Shown here: positions 37,061 to 45,810 of the stretch, one piece after another
Layout of the letters: every line of letters begins with the position of its first letter
Numbering within the stretch: position 1 is the stretch's first letter
Assembly: GCF_904066215.1 (NCBI RefSeq)
Contig: NZ_LR880474.1
Location: 2,976,001-3,040,000, forward strand
Length of the DNA: 64,000 bases
Reading direction: 5' to 3'
Source: Microbacterium sp. Nx66
GTDB taxonomy: Bacteria; Actinomycetota; Actinomycetes; Actinomycetales; Microbacteriaceae
The notes under the pieces: model-generated
Databases searched by the model: none
The model's input: only the letters and a program-made list of their open reading frames with translations
What the model was told of the DNA's origin: nothing
Program-made: the position numbers and the translations under genes

Positions 37061-37986
37061 CGGGCGTCTCCGCGCTGCAGCTCCCGCAGCGCGCGCCAGC
37101 CGACGCGGACCAGGCCCTCCTCGGCGATCGTCTGCTGCACGAGCGGGTCGTCGAGCAGCCGCAGCTCGTAGCCGCGTTTGGCCGCCGCGAAGTCCACCGC
37201 GGCGCGCAGCTCCTCACCGTCGGCCATCGGATGCAGGTAGATCTCGGTGACACCGGGCGGGACGGCGCGCAGCACCGCGAGGAACCCGTCTCGGACCTGC
37301 TCGTACGACTCCTCATCGGCGGTGCCCTCGCCGCGCAGCTCGAACGGGTGCGTCCAGAGCCGATCGACGATCTCCACGCCGAACGCATCCGCCACCGCCG
37401 CCGCCTCGGTGAGCTTCGCCTGCAGCATCGGATCGGCGTCCGCTCCCTCCATCTCGCGGGGCAGGCGGAAGGGGAGGCCGTGCCGGGCGGCGAGCTCGAA
37501 GACGGCGCGCAGGAAGTCCCGGCCGGTCAGCAGCCCGTAGACGGAGCCCATGTGGTTGTCGAGGTGGGTCACGTCGACGCCGGCATCGAGCGCCGCCTGC
37601 AACTGCGCGGCGATCTCGGCGGCGACATCCTCCTCCGACGCGTGCTGCTCCACGGTCGCGACGTCGGCGGGGAAGAAGCCGTCGGCGTCGACGAGGGTCG
37701 AGGAGCCCGCGGTGAGCGGACGCCACCGGTACCGGCGCCACTCGCTCGTGAGGACGAGGTGCACGCCCACGTCGAGGTCGGGGTGCGCGGCGGCGAAGGC
37801 GAGTGCTTCCGGGGACCAGGCGCAGGGCACCATCACCGTCGCCGAGTCGATCCGGTCACGCGCCAGGAGTCCGGAGATCGCCGCGTTCGCGGCATGGCAC
37901 ATCCCGAAGTCGTCGGCGTTGAGGATGACCGCCCTGGCACCGGACGGCAGCCCGAGTCGGTCGGCGAGAGCGGCGGAGGCGGTCAT
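37057..37986 (-). CDS. ChbG/YdjC-family carbohydrate deacetylase
   Basis: 309 residues. VILNADDFGMCHAANAAI (metal Asp), THLDNHMGSVYG (metal His pair) and GVTEIYLHPM near the end mark the YdjC/ChbG fold, which removes an acetyl group from diacetylchitobiose or similar amino-sugar oligomers. Middle gene of ROK-ChbG-GPH, which suggests an N-acetylated disaccharide as substrate. Confidence 0.9.
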   Translation of the reverse strand: MTASAALADRLGLPSGARAVILNADDFGMCHAANAAISGLLARDRIDSATVMVPCAWSPEALAFAAAHPDLDVGVHLVLTSEWRRYRWRPLTAGSSTLVDADGFFPADVATVEQHASEEDVAAEIAAQLQAALDAGVDVTHLDNHMGSVYGLLTGRDFLRAVFELAARHGLPFRLPREMEGADADPMLQAKLTEAAAVADAFGVEIVDRLWTHPFELRGEGTADEESYEQVRDGFLAVLRAVPPGVTEIYLHPMADGEELRAAVDFAAAKRGYELRLLDDPLVQQTIAEEGLVRVGWRALRELQRGDAR

Positions 37987-38005
37987 GGCGTGTCCTGTCG
38001 GGCGG

Positions 38006-39151
38006 TCAGCGGCCGGTGGCGGGTGCGCGGGAGGGTGTGAGGATCCGGGTGAAGACGTCGGCGCGGAGCGCGGAGGCCGCCTCACCCACAGCTCCGACGA
38101 GCGGCGCCTCCGGACCGAACGCCGAGGCGAGGAAACGGAGCGGCAGCTGCGCGGCGAACTCGTCCGCGACCCGCTCGATCGCATCCAGGAGCGCCGGGTG
38201 CACCGCCTCCCCGCCGAGGATGAAGGCCTCGGGATCGAGCACGAGGGCGACGCTGCCCGCCGCGAGGAAGAGCCGTCGTCCGATCTCCGCGACGAGGGCC
38301 TGCGCCGCCTCGTCTCCGCGTTGCGCCGCCTCCAGGTGGGCGAGGAAAGGCGCGTCGACATCCAGTCCGAGCCCGAGGGCGAGGTCGCGCACCACCGCGG
38401 CGCCCGCGACCGGGGCGCCGATGGGCACCGGCGTCTGCGGGAGGTACATCACCTCGCCCGCCACTCCCGAGAACCCGCGATGCAGCGCCCCGTCGATCAC
38501 GATGCCGGCGCCGAGGTCGTCGTCGAGCAGCAGGAGCGCGAAGCTCGCGAGGTCGATGCCGACACCGGTGGTCGACTCGGCGAGCGCGGCGAGGTTGACG
38601 TCGTTCTCGACGCGGACCGGGCAGTCGAGGGCTGCCGCGAGAGCCGAGCGGAAGGCGCCGCCGTCCGGTCCCTGGTCGTCGCGGATCGCACCGTCCGACG
38701 CGACGATGCCGGGCACTCCGACGACGGCGAGGTGGAGCGCGCCCTTCACGGATCGGCGGCAGGCCGCGACGAGGGCGGCGATGTGCGCGACCCGGTCCTC
38801 GCCCGCGGGGAAGGCGCCGTGCCGTTCGGCTCTGATGGTGCCGGTCGCGTCGACGAGGACGACGTGGGCGGCGTGATGGTCCACGTGCACGGCCGCCGCG
38901 ACCCCGAGGGCGGGGTGCAGAGCGACCCGGCCCGCCGCCGGTCCGCGGGTGTCGCGGTCGACCCCGGCCGCAGTGACGGCTCCCGCGGCGTCGAGCATCC
39001 GCAGTACCTGGGTCACGGCCGTGCGGGAGAGGCCGGTCGCCGCCATGAGCTCGGCCCGGGTCTGCGGTCCGCTCCGGGCGAGACGCTCGAGGATCGCGCG
39101 GCCGTTGAGCGTGCGGAGCAGGGTCTGCGGTCCTGCGAGGGGTCGTGACAT
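38006..39151 (-). CDS. ROK-family transcriptional regulator
   Basis: 381 residues from the ATG of MSRPLAGPQT. N-terminal winged helix (LNGRAILERLARSGPQTRAELMAATGLSRTAVTQVLRML), then a ROK domain (VHVDHHAAHVVLVD, VGVPGIV, ENDVNLAALAE, DDLGAGIVIDGALHRGFSGVAGEVMYLP). The usual zinc motif CxCGxxGCxE after GE is missing, so no zinc-stabilised sugar site. Likely controls the two genes downstream, 19 bases away. Confidence 0.9.
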   Translation of the reverse strand: MSRPLAGPQTLLRTLNGRAILERLARSGPQTRAELMAATGLSRTAVTQVLRMLDAAGAVTAAGVDRDTRGPAAGRVALHPALGVAAAVHVDHHAAHVVLVDATGTIRAERHGAFPAGEDRVAHIAALVAACRRSVKGALHLAVVGVPGIVASDGAIRDDQGPDGGAFRSALAAALDCPVRVENDVNLAALAESTTGVGIDLASFALLLLDDDLGAGIVIDGALHRGFSGVAGEVMYLPQTPVPIGAPVAGAAVVRDLALGLGLDVDAPFLAHLEAAQRGDEAAQALVAEIGRRLFLAAGSVALVLDPEAFILGGEAVHPALLDAIERVADEFAAQLPLRFLASAFGPEAPLVGAVGEAASALRADVFTRILTPSRAPATGR

Positions 39152-39251
39152 GCGGCGGAACCTCTGGGGGGTCGATTCTCGTGCGGAGTCGGTGCCCGCC
39201 AGCCTGCCACATCGCGTCGCACCCGTCGACCCGTCCTTCCCGGCTGCGTCG

Positions 39252-39324
39252 CCTGCACGACCCGGGCACGGTCGCACGACGAATCCCGGGATTCCTCCCC
39301 ACAGACGCACCCATGTCGTGCAGG
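39252..39324. repeat. CCTGCACGAC hairpin repeat, copy 2
   Basis: Perfect arms CCTGCACGAC (39252-39261) and GTCGTGCAGG (39315-39324) enclosing a loop with the inner palindrome AATCCCGGGATT (39281-39292 approximately). Same element as at 23293-23365. Lies between divergent ROK and GNAT genes. Confidence 0.75.
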
Positions 39325-39375
39325 TGTGACCGGGGAACCCGGAAGGACGTCGGCGGGCCCGCATAGGGTGGAGGG

Positions 39376-39903
39376 ATGACGCCCCTGGTGATCCGAGACG
39401 CCGTCGCCGACGATGCCGAGGCCGTGGCCGGAGTGCACGTGCGGTCGTGGCAGGCGGCCTACGAGGGCCTCATCGACCAGGAGGTGCTGGACGGGCTGTC
39501 CGTCTCGGAACGGGCCGACGGGTGGCGCCGCATCTTCGCCGATCCGCTGCCCACGAGCCTCGGAACCCTGGTCGCGGAGCGCGACGGCACCGTCGTCGGC
39601 TGGGCGTCGTTCGGCTCCGGCCGCGACCCCGACGGCTTGGACGATGCCGAGCTGTACGGCATCTACGCCGACCCGACCGCGTGGTCGACGGGGGCGGGGC
39701 ATGCCCTCCTCGACGCCGCCGAGCAGCGCATGATCGATGCCGGCCACACCCGCGCCTACCTCTGGGTCCTCGACGGCAACGACCGCGCCGACGGCTTCTA
39801 CGCCCGGCACGGGTGGGAGCTCGACGGGGCCACGAAGATCGATCAACGCCCGCAGTTCACGCTCCGGGAGCACCGCCGCGTCAAGCTCCTCGCCCCGCGC
39901 TGA
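39376..39903 (+). CDS. GNAT-family acetyltransferase
   Basis: 175 residues: LVIRDAVADDAEAVAGVHVRSWQAAYEGLID at the start, the acetyl-CoA loop STGAGHALLDAAEQRMI and the C-terminal AYLWVLDGNDRADGFYARHGWELDG. A standard GNAT fold; substrate unknown. A similar protein is at 60074. Single gene, divergent from ROK and convergent with the aldehyde dehydrogenase. Confidence 0.88.
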   Translation: MTPLVIRDAVADDAEAVAGVHVRSWQAAYEGLIDQEVLDGLSVSERADGWRRIFADPLPTSLGTLVAERDGTVVGWASFGSGRDPDGLDDAELYGIYADPTAWSTGAGHALLDAAEQRMIDAGHTRAYLWVLDGNDRADGFYARHGWELDGATKIDQRPQFTLREHRRVKLLAPR

Positions 39904-39915
39904 ACGACCGCCGCG

Positions 39916-41364
39916 TCAGTCGAGCGCGCTCATCACGTGCTTGATCCGGGTGTAGTCGTCGAAGCCGTACTGCGACAGGTCCTTCCCGTATCCGGAGTGC
40001 TTGAACCCGCCGTGCGGCATGTCCGACACGAACGGGATGTGGGTGTTGATCCAGACGCAGCCGAAGTCCAAGTCGCGGGAGAAGCGCATGGCCCTGGTGT
40101 GCTCCCGCGTCCACACCGAGGCGGCGAGCGCGTACGGCACGTCGTTCGCCATCGTGAGCGCCTCCTCCTCGGTATCGAAGGGCTGCACGGTGAGCACGGG
40201 TCCGAAGATCTCGCCCTGCACGACCTCGTCGTCCTGCTGCACGCCGGTCACGATGGTCGCCTCCCAGAAGTAACCGCGGTCGCCCTGCCGCCTCCCACCG
40301 GTGGCGATGGTCGCGTGCGCCGCAAGCCGGTCGATGAAGCCCTGCACCTGAGCGAGTTGGGCCGCGCTGCTCAGCGGTCCGTACAGCACGCCCTCTTCGT
40401 CCGGCACCCCGGTCCGCGCGTGCGTGCGGGTCCGCTCCACCAGTGCGGCGACGAGCTCGTCGTGCATCGACGCGTGCACGAGCACCCGGGTCGCCGCGGT
40501 GCAGTCCTGACCCGCGTTGAAGAAGGCCCCGGTGACGATGCCCTCGACCGCCTTCTCGATCGACGCGTCCGGGAAGACGATCGCGGGCGCCTTGCCGCCG
40601 AGCTCCAGGTGCACGCGCTTGACGTCGTCGGCCGCGGAGCGGGCCACGGCCATCCCCGCGCGCACCGAGCCGGTGATCGCCACCATCTGCGGTGTCGGAT
40701 GCTCGACGAGGGCCGCTCCGGTCTCGCGGTCGCCGAGCACGACGTTGAGGGTGCCCGCGGGGGTGTGCGCGGCGACGATCTCCGCGAGCAGCAGCGTGGT
40801 GAGCGGCGTGGACTCGGCCGGCTTCAGCACGACGGTGTTGCCGGCGGCGAGCGCGGGAGCGATCTTCCACACCGCCATGTTCAGGGGGTAGTTCCACGGC
40901 GTCACCTGCCCGATCACGCCGATCGGCTCCCGGCGCACGAAGGAGGTGTGCCCGGGGAGGTACTCCGCGGCGGCTCGACCCCCGAGGCTCCGCGCGGCCC
41001 CGGCGAAGAACCGCAGCTGGTCCACCGACTGCAGGATCTCGTCGGCGACGAGCGTCGCCCGCGGCTTGCCGGTGTCCTTCGACTCGAGGTCGGCGAACTC
41101 CTCGGCCCGCGCGGCCATGTCCTCGGCGATGCGGAACAGGGCGAGTTGGCGCGCAGACGGCGGGGTGTCCCGCCAGGTCGGGAACGCCGCCGCGGCCGCG
41201 GCATACGCGGCATCCACGTCGGTGCGGTCGGAGATCGGGATCTCGCCGTAGGCTTCCTCCGTCACCGGATCGATGAGCGGCAGGCGCCCGCTCCCCGATG
41301 CGGTGACGGCGCGACCGCCGATGAAGTTCTGCAGGGGCACGGTCATCGTCGACGGTGAGGACAT
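39916..41364 (-). CDS. Aldehyde dehydrogenase, gamma-aminobutyraldehyde type
   Basis: 482 residues from the ATG of MSSPSTMTVP, although no clear ribosome-binding site precedes it. NAD-dependent ALDH with HLELGGKAPAIVF (general-base Glu) and FNAGQDCTAATRVLV (nucleophilic Cys), plus TPWNYPLNMAVWKIAPALAAGNTVVLKPAE. Overall closest to PatD/YdcW, which oxidises 4-aminobutanal to GABA. Divergent from an Lrp regulator and close to a PuuB-like oxidase, which supports a role in putrescine breakdown. Confidence 0.88.
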   Translation of the reverse strand: MSSPSTMTVPLQNFIGGRAVTASGSGRLPLIDPVTEEAYGEIPISDRTDVDAAYAAAAAAFPTWRDTPPSARQLALFRIAEDMAARAEEFADLESKDTGKPRATLVADEILQSVDQLRFFAGAARSLGGRAAAEYLPGHTSFVRREPIGVIGQVTPWNYPLNMAVWKIAPALAAGNTVVLKPAESTPLTTLLLAEIVAAHTPAGTLNVVLGDRETGAALVEHPTPQMVAITGSVRAGMAVARSAADDVKRVHLELGGKAPAIVFPDASIEKAVEGIVTGAFFNAGQDCTAATRVLVHASMHDELVAALVERTRTHARTGVPDEEGVLYGPLSSAAQLAQVQGFIDRLAAHATIATGGRRQGDRGYFWEATIVTGVQQDDEVVQGEIFGPVLTVQPFDTEEEALTMANDVPYALAASVWTREHTRAMRFSRDLDFGCVWINTHIPFVSDMPHGGFKHSGYGKDLSQYGFDDYTRIKHVMSALD

Positions 41365-41388
41365 AGCGCCATGGTAGCCATCCGAGCG

Positions 41389-41429
41389 CGGAATCTGTAG
41401 CTTTTCGTCCACAGATCGACGGAATCAGT
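41389..41429. promoter_or_regulatory. Direct repeats in the patD-lrp gap
   Basis: CGGAATCTGT (41389-41398) and CGGAATCAGT (41420-41429), nine of ten bases alike and 31 bases apart, three helical turns. Suitable for an Lrp-type octamer binding on one face of DNA. The Lrp gene itself has no visible ribosome-binding site. Confidence 0.45.
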
Positions 41430-41463
41430 TGCGCAGGGCGGGTCAGAATGTCACGATCGGTAC

Positions 41464-41931
41464 ATGAGTCCGAAGACGCCTCCCCCCGCCCTCGACGACA
41501 TCTCGAAGCGCATCGTCGAGCTGCTGCAGGAGGACGGGCGGCGTCCCTATGCGGAGATCGCCCGCGAAGTAGGGCTCAGCGAGGCCGCGGCCCGCCAGCG
41601 CGTGCAGCGCCTGACCGAATCGGGTCTGATCCAGATCGTCGCCGTGACCGACCCGCTGCAGCTCGGCTTCCACCGCATGTCGATGATCGGGATCCGGGTG
41701 TCCGGCGACCCCCGCGCGATCGCTGAGGAGCTCACGGCGATCCCCGAGCTGGCGTACGTCGTCGTCACCCTCGGGACGTTCGACATCCTCGTCGAGGCGG
41801 TGTGCGAGGACGACGACCATCTGCTCGACCTCATCGCCACCCGCATCCGCACCATCCCCGGCATCATCCAGACGGAGAGCCTGCTCTACGCCGGCCTCTA
41901 CAAAGACCTCTACAACTGGGGAACGCGCTGA
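41464..41931 (+). CDS. Lrp/AsnC-family regulator
   Basis: 155 residues. N-terminal HTH LDDISKRIVELLQEDGRRPYAEIAREVGLSEAAARQRVQRLTESGLI, then an AsnC ligand domain (RMSMIGIRVSGDPRAIAEELTAIPELAYVVVTLGTFDILVEAVCEDDDHLLDLI). Controls amino-acid or polyamine genes in this family. Divergent from the aldehyde dehydrogenase and 26 bases upstream of the oxidase, so it probably regulates both. Confidence 0.93.
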   Translation: MSPKTPPPALDDISKRIVELLQEDGRRPYAEIAREVGLSEAAARQRVQRLTESGLIQIVAVTDPLQLGFHRMSMIGIRVSGDPRAIAEELTAIPELAYVVVTLGTFDILVEAVCEDDDHLLDLIATRIRTIPGIIQTESLLYAGLYKDLYNWGTR

Positions 41932-41957
41932 CGCGCTCCCCTCGCATCGGAGTGAAC

Positions 41958-43361
41958 ATGGGCACCACGGTCTTCGAACGCCGTCATCCTTCGCAGTCCG
42001 TCGTCGACGACGCCCTGCGCGACACGGCCCTGTCGGTCTTCTGGCTCGACGACGTCGAGCGGCCCGCGCATCCGCCGCTGCGCGGCACCGTGCACACGGA
42101 CCTCGTGGTCGTCGGCGGCGGCTACACCGGGCTCTGGACGGCCGTGCGCGCGAAGGAGCGGGATCCGGAGCGGAAGGTGGTCCTCCTGGAGGCATCCCGC
42201 GTGGCCTGGGCGGCATCCGGGCGCAACGGCGGCTTCTGCGAGTCCAGCCTCACGCACGGCCACGAGAACGGCGTGAACCGCTGGCCCGAGGAGATCGACC
42301 GCCTCGAGGAGCTGGGCCACGAGAACCTCGACGGCATCGCCGAGACCGTGCGGCGGTACGACATGGATGCCGAGTTCGAGCGGACGGGCCAGCTCGCGGT
42401 CGCCGTGGAGCCGCATCAGGTCGAGTGGCTGCGCGAGGAGGAGGGCTTCCTCGACCGGGAGGCGGTGCAGGCGGAAGTGCATTCCCCCACGTTCCTCGCC
42501 GGCGCGTGGGACCGGGAGGGCAGCGCTCTCGTGCACCCCGCGAAGCTGGGCCTGGAGCTCGCACGGGTGGCCGTCGAGCTCGGCGTGGAGATCCACGAGC
42601 ACAGCCTCGTCCGGCGGATCGAGGGCGCGGACTCCGGTCCGGTGACCCTCGTCACGGAGCACGGCCGGGTGACCGCCGACGCGGTGGCGCTCGCGACGAA
42701 CGTGTTCCCCTCCCTCCTGAAGCGCAACCGCCTCATGACGGTCCCGGTGTACGACTACGTGCTGATGACGGAGCCGCTCTCGGCCGAGCAGCTCGAGTCC
42801 ATCGGCTGGCGCAACCGTCAGGGGCTCGCCGACAGCGCCAACCAGTTCCACTACTACCGGCTCACCGCCGACGACCGGATCCTGTTCGGCGGCTACGACG
42901 CGGTGTACCACTTCGGCGGCAAGGTGCGCCCCGCCTACGAGGATCGGATGGAGAGCCACCGACGCCTGGCCTCGCACTTCTTCACCACCTTCCCGCAGCT
43001 CGCCGGCCTCCGCTTCACGCACCGCTGGGCCGGGGCGATCGACTCGTCGAGCCGGTTCTGCGCGTTCTTCGGCACCGCCCGCGGCGGTCGGGTCGCCTAC
43101 GCCACGGGGTTCACCGGACTCGGGGTCGGGGCCGCCCGGTTCGCGGCCGATGTCATGCTCGACAAGCTCGACGGCGAGGAGACCGAACGCACGCAGCTGC
43201 GGATGGTGCGCGAGAAGCCGATCCCGTTCCCGCCGGAGCCCGCCGCGTCCGTCGGCATAAACCTCGTCCGCGCCGCGATGGACAGGGCCGACCACAACGG
43301 GGGGCGCCGCAACCTGTTCCTGAAGACGCTGGACGCCCTCGGCATGGGCTTCGACTCGTGA
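41958..43361 (+). CDS. FAD-dependent amine oxidase, PuuB-like
   Basis: 467 residues of the DAO superfamily. FAD motif TDLVVVGGGYTGLWTAVRAKE near residue 35, then SRVAWAASGRNGGFCESSLTHG and the C-terminal ATGFTGLGVGAARFAADVM. Best fit is gamma-glutamylputrescine oxidase or a related polyamine oxidase, producing an aldehyde for the neighbouring dehydrogenase. GGAG precedes the ATG. Its stop overlaps the GTG of the cupin gene. Confidence 0.87.
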   Translation: MGTTVFERRHPSQSVVDDALRDTALSVFWLDDVERPAHPPLRGTVHTDLVVVGGGYTGLWTAVRAKERDPERKVVLLEASRVAWAASGRNGGFCESSLTHGHENGVNRWPEEIDRLEELGHENLDGIAETVRRYDMDAEFERTGQLAVAVEPHQVEWLREEEGFLDREAVQAEVHSPTFLAGAWDREGSALVHPAKLGLELARVAVELGVEIHEHSLVRRIEGADSGPVTLVTEHGRVTADAVALATNVFPSLLKRNRLMTVPVYDYVLMTEPLSAEQLESIGWRNRQGLADSANQFHYYRLTADDRILFGGYDAVYHFGGKVRPAYEDRMESHRRLASHFFTTFPQLAGLRFTHRWAGAIDSSSRFCAFFGTARGGRVAYATGFTGLGVGAARFAADVMLDKLDGEETERTQLRMVREKPIPFPPEPAASVGINLVRAAMDRADHNGGRRNLFLKTLDALGMGFDS

Positions 43362-43708
43362 CCGCGCTCACCCCGGGGGCCGTCGTCAACGCGGGGAACC
43401 TCGCGCTGACGCACGCCCCGCTGCCCGACGAGGACGTCCGCGACGGCGCGCCGACCACGGCGTACACGGTGCTCGACGACGCACGCGGCATCGAGATCGG
43501 CGTCTGGGAGATGACGCCGGGCACGGCGGTGGATGTCGAGGAGGACGAGGTGTTCGTCGTGCTCTCCGGTCGCGCGACCGTGGCGTTCACCGCACCCGCG
43601 CTCCCGCCCGTGGGACTCGGCCCAGGGTCAGTGATGCGGCTCACGGCCGGCATGCGGACGGTCTGGACCGTGAACGCGACCCTGCGGAAGGTCTCGATCG
43701 GGATTTGA
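43358..43708 (+). CDS. Small cupin protein (DUF861-like)
   Basis: 116 residues, GTG start overlapping the oxidase stop. A single cupin barrel: GIEIGVWEMTPGTAVDVEEDEVFVVLSGRATVAF ... LGPGSVMRLTAGMRTVWTVNATLRKVSIGI. DUF861-type cupins lack most metal ligands. Often found next to PuuB-like oxidases in actinobacteria; its role there is unknown. Confidence 0.82.
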   Translation: MTALTPGAVVNAGNLALTHAPLPDEDVRDGAPTTAYTVLDDARGIEIGVWEMTPGTAVDVEEDEVFVVLSGRATVAFTAPALPPVGLGPGSVMRLTAGMRTVWTVNATLRKVSIGI

Positions 43709-43732
43709 CGGCTCGTGCCGAGCGCGTCCCAC

Positions 43733-44650
43733 TCAGGCCCGGCGGACCTCCGCGTGCGGGATGCGTGCGGCCATGACCCGCACCGCTTCCGGGTTGTCGT
43801 CCACGAGCACCGCCTCCCGACCGAGTGCGGAGGCCACCGCTCCGGTCGTGCCGCTTCCGGCGAAGAGGTCGAGCACCCGATCGCCCGGTCGGCTGGACGC
43901 GGTCACGATGCGCCGGAGGATGCCCTCGGGCTTCTGCGTCGGATAGCCCGTCTTCTCCCGTCCGGTCGTCGGGACGATCGTGTGCCACCAGACGTCGGTC
44001 GGGAGCTTGCCGCGCGCCGCCTTCTCCGCGGTCACCAGCCCCGGCGCCATGTACGGCTCCCGGTCGACGTCGTCGGAGTTGAACACGTACGTCCGCGGGT
44101 TCTTCACGTACACCAGGATCGTGTCGTGCTTGGTGGGCCACCGCCGCCGGGATTTCGCGCCGTAGTCGTACGCCCAGATGAGCTCGTTGAGGAAGCAGTC
44201 CCGGCCGAACACCGCGTCGAGCATGACCTTCGCGTAGTGCGCCTCGCGGTAGTCGAGGTGCAGGTACAGGGTGCCGTCGTCGGCGAGCAGCCTCCAGGCC
44301 TCCTCCAGCCGCGGCATGAGGAAGGCGCCGTAGTCGTCGAAGCTGTCGTCGTACGCGCGCAGCATGCCGCGCACCCGCTCGTACCGATGTCCGTGGAAGC
44401 CGTGCCGCACCTCCGGCCCGCCGACCGCGTGTTCAGAACTCAGGAGATCCGACGCGGTTTCGGCCGGTTGGGAGCTGCCCCCGTCCGGATCCGCCGATTC
44501 TTCCGGAGTTGTGAACGTGCGGCGGGCGGTGACCACCTGCCGCTCCCGCACTCTTCCGGTGTTGAACGGCGGGTCGAGGTAGACGAGCGTGAAGGACCCG
44601 GACGGCAGGGTCGCCGCGACGGCGAGGTTGTCCCCCTCGATCACCGACAC
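43733..44650 (-). CDS. Site-specific adenine DNA methyltransferase, orphan
   Basis: 305 residues from a GTG at VSVIEGDNLAVAATLPSGSFTLVYLDPPFNTGR. Motif IV DPPF at 26-29 precedes motif I LDLFAGSGTTGAVASAL near 260, the beta-type order of N6-adenine (or N4-cytosine) methyltransferases. TPTQKPEGILRRIV-like GYPTQKPEGILRRIV is the family's motif. An in-frame ATG upstream at 44749 would add a segment encoded by the TGAGCCTGTCGAAGG repeat and overlap lplA, so I prefer the inner start. No restriction endonuclease is nearby; target sequence unknown. Confidence 0.88.
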   Translation of the reverse strand: MSVIEGDNLAVAATLPSGSFTLVYLDPPFNTGRVRERQVVTARRTFTTPEESADPDGGSSQPAETASDLLSSEHAVGGPEVRHGFHGHRYERVRGMLRAYDDSFDDYGAFLMPRLEEAWRLLADDGTLYLHLDYREAHYAKVMLDAVFGRDCFLNELIWAYDYGAKSRRRWPTKHDTILVYVKNPRTYVFNSDDVDREPYMAPGLVTAEKAARGKLPTDVWWHTIVPTTGREKTGYPTQKPEGILRRIVTASSRPGDRVLDLFAGSGTTGAVASALGREAVLVDDNPEAVRVMAARIPHAEVRRA

Positions 44651-44689
44651 CCGCCCCGGGACCTGGACCCCTGGGCCGTCCTCCTGGGT

Positions 44690-44730
44690 CCCTGAGCCTG
44701 TCGAAGGGCCTGAGCCTGTCGAAGGGCTCA
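44690..44730. repeat. TGAGCCTGTCGAAGG element, two copies at the lplA stop codon
   Basis: Two head-to-tail copies, 44690-44708 and 44709-44730. Each folds into a small hairpin (TGAGCC...GGCTCA). On the minus strand the array begins TGAGCCCTTCG, and this TGA is the stop codon of the lipoate ligase gene. The same element is at 52582-52639. Confidence 0.85.
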
Positions 44731-45777
44731 CGGAACCCGATGCAGCCACGCGTCGGTCGAGAACTTCGACTCCACCAGAGCCTCGGCATCGGCGTACTCG
44801 TCCGGCGTGATGCCGCCGTCCTCGGCGGAGGTGAGCGAGCGGAACGTGTCCTTGAAGCGCTCGATGATCTCGGCGCGTTCCAGTCCGGTCTGGCTCCGCA
44901 GCGGGTCGACGCGCTTGGCGGCCGAGGTCGTGCCCTTGTCGCTGAGCTTCTCGCGGCCGATCCGCAGCACCTCGGTCATCATCTGGCCGTCGATGTCATA
45001 GGAGAGGGTGGCGTGGTGCAGCACACCTCCGTTCGCGAGGCGCTTCTGCGCGGCGCCGCCGATCTTGCCGGTCGGGCTCGCGATGTCGTTGAGAGGCTGG
45101 TAGACGGCGTCGATGCCGAGCGAACGGAGCGCCTGCAGCACCCAGTCGTCGAGGAACGCGTAGGAGTCGGCGAAGGTCATTCCGGCGACGAGTGACGCGG
45201 GGACGTACAGCGAGTAGGTGATGATCTGCCCCGCGGCCATGAGCATCGCTCCGCCTCCGGAGATCCGGCGGACGACGTCGAAGCCGTGCTTCGCAGCGCC
45301 CTCGGGATCGACCTCATTGCGATACGACTGGAACGACCCGATGACGACGGCCGACTCGTCCCACTCCCAGATGCGCAGCGTCGGACGCCGACGCCCCTCG
45401 CCGACGCGGGAGGTGAGCACCTCGTCCAGGGCGAGGTTCATGCGCGGCGAGACCGCCTTCTCGTGGACGATCTCCCAGTCGAAGTCGCCCCAGCCGGGCG
45501 CCGTGACGAGCGCGCGGCGGACGACGGTGCCGACCGCCTCGGGGGTGAAGCCGAGCAGCTGGGCCCCCTCGGGGAGGGCGCCGCGGACGGCCGCGGCGAT
45601 GGCCGTGGCGTCGGACTCGACGGGGAGACCCTCGACAGCGGCGTTGATGTCGTCGAGCGCGGAGTCCGGTTCGAGGAAGAAGTCCCCGGCGAGCCGGAAC
45701 CGCGCGATCCGGTCGTTCTCGACCTCGAGGTCGACGACGACGAGCTTGCCCCCAGGAACCTTGTATTCACCGTGCAC
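44728..45777 (-). CDS. lplA: Lipoate-protein ligase A with fused accessory domain
   Basis: 349 residues. The first 90 or so (MHGEYKVPGGKLVVVDLEVENDRIARFRLAGDFFLEP) match the accessory domain placed C-terminally in E. coli LplA or separate as LplB elsewhere; the rest is the catalytic domain with MNLALDEVLTSRVG, RRISGGGAMLMAAGQIITYSL and GKIGGAAQKRLANGGVLHHATLSYDID. Attaches lipoate to E2 and GcvH proteins. N-terminal placement of the accessory domain is notable but seen in actinobacteria. The stop codon lies in a repeat element. Confidence 0.9.
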   Translation of the reverse strand: MHGEYKVPGGKLVVVDLEVENDRIARFRLAGDFFLEPDSALDDINAAVEGLPVESDATAIAAAVRGALPEGAQLLGFTPEAVGTVVRRALVTAPGWGDFDWEIVHEKAVSPRMNLALDEVLTSRVGEGRRRPTLRIWEWDESAVVIGSFQSYRNEVDPEGAAKHGFDVVRRISGGGAMLMAAGQIITYSLYVPASLVAGMTFADSYAFLDDWVLQALRSLGIDAVYQPLNDIASPTGKIGGAAQKRLANGGVLHHATLSYDIDGQMMTEVLRIGREKLSDKGTTSAAKRVDPLRSQTGLERAEIIERFKDTFRSLTSAEDGGITPDEYADAEALVESKFSTDAWLHRVP

Positions 45778-45810
45778 GGATCCAGCTTAAGGCGCGCGCT
45801 GCCTCCGTGG

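Noticed and set aside
43733..44650. Complete restriction-modification system
   Set aside because: Neighbours are a cupin and lipoate ligase; no endonuclease or specificity subunit is seen on either side.
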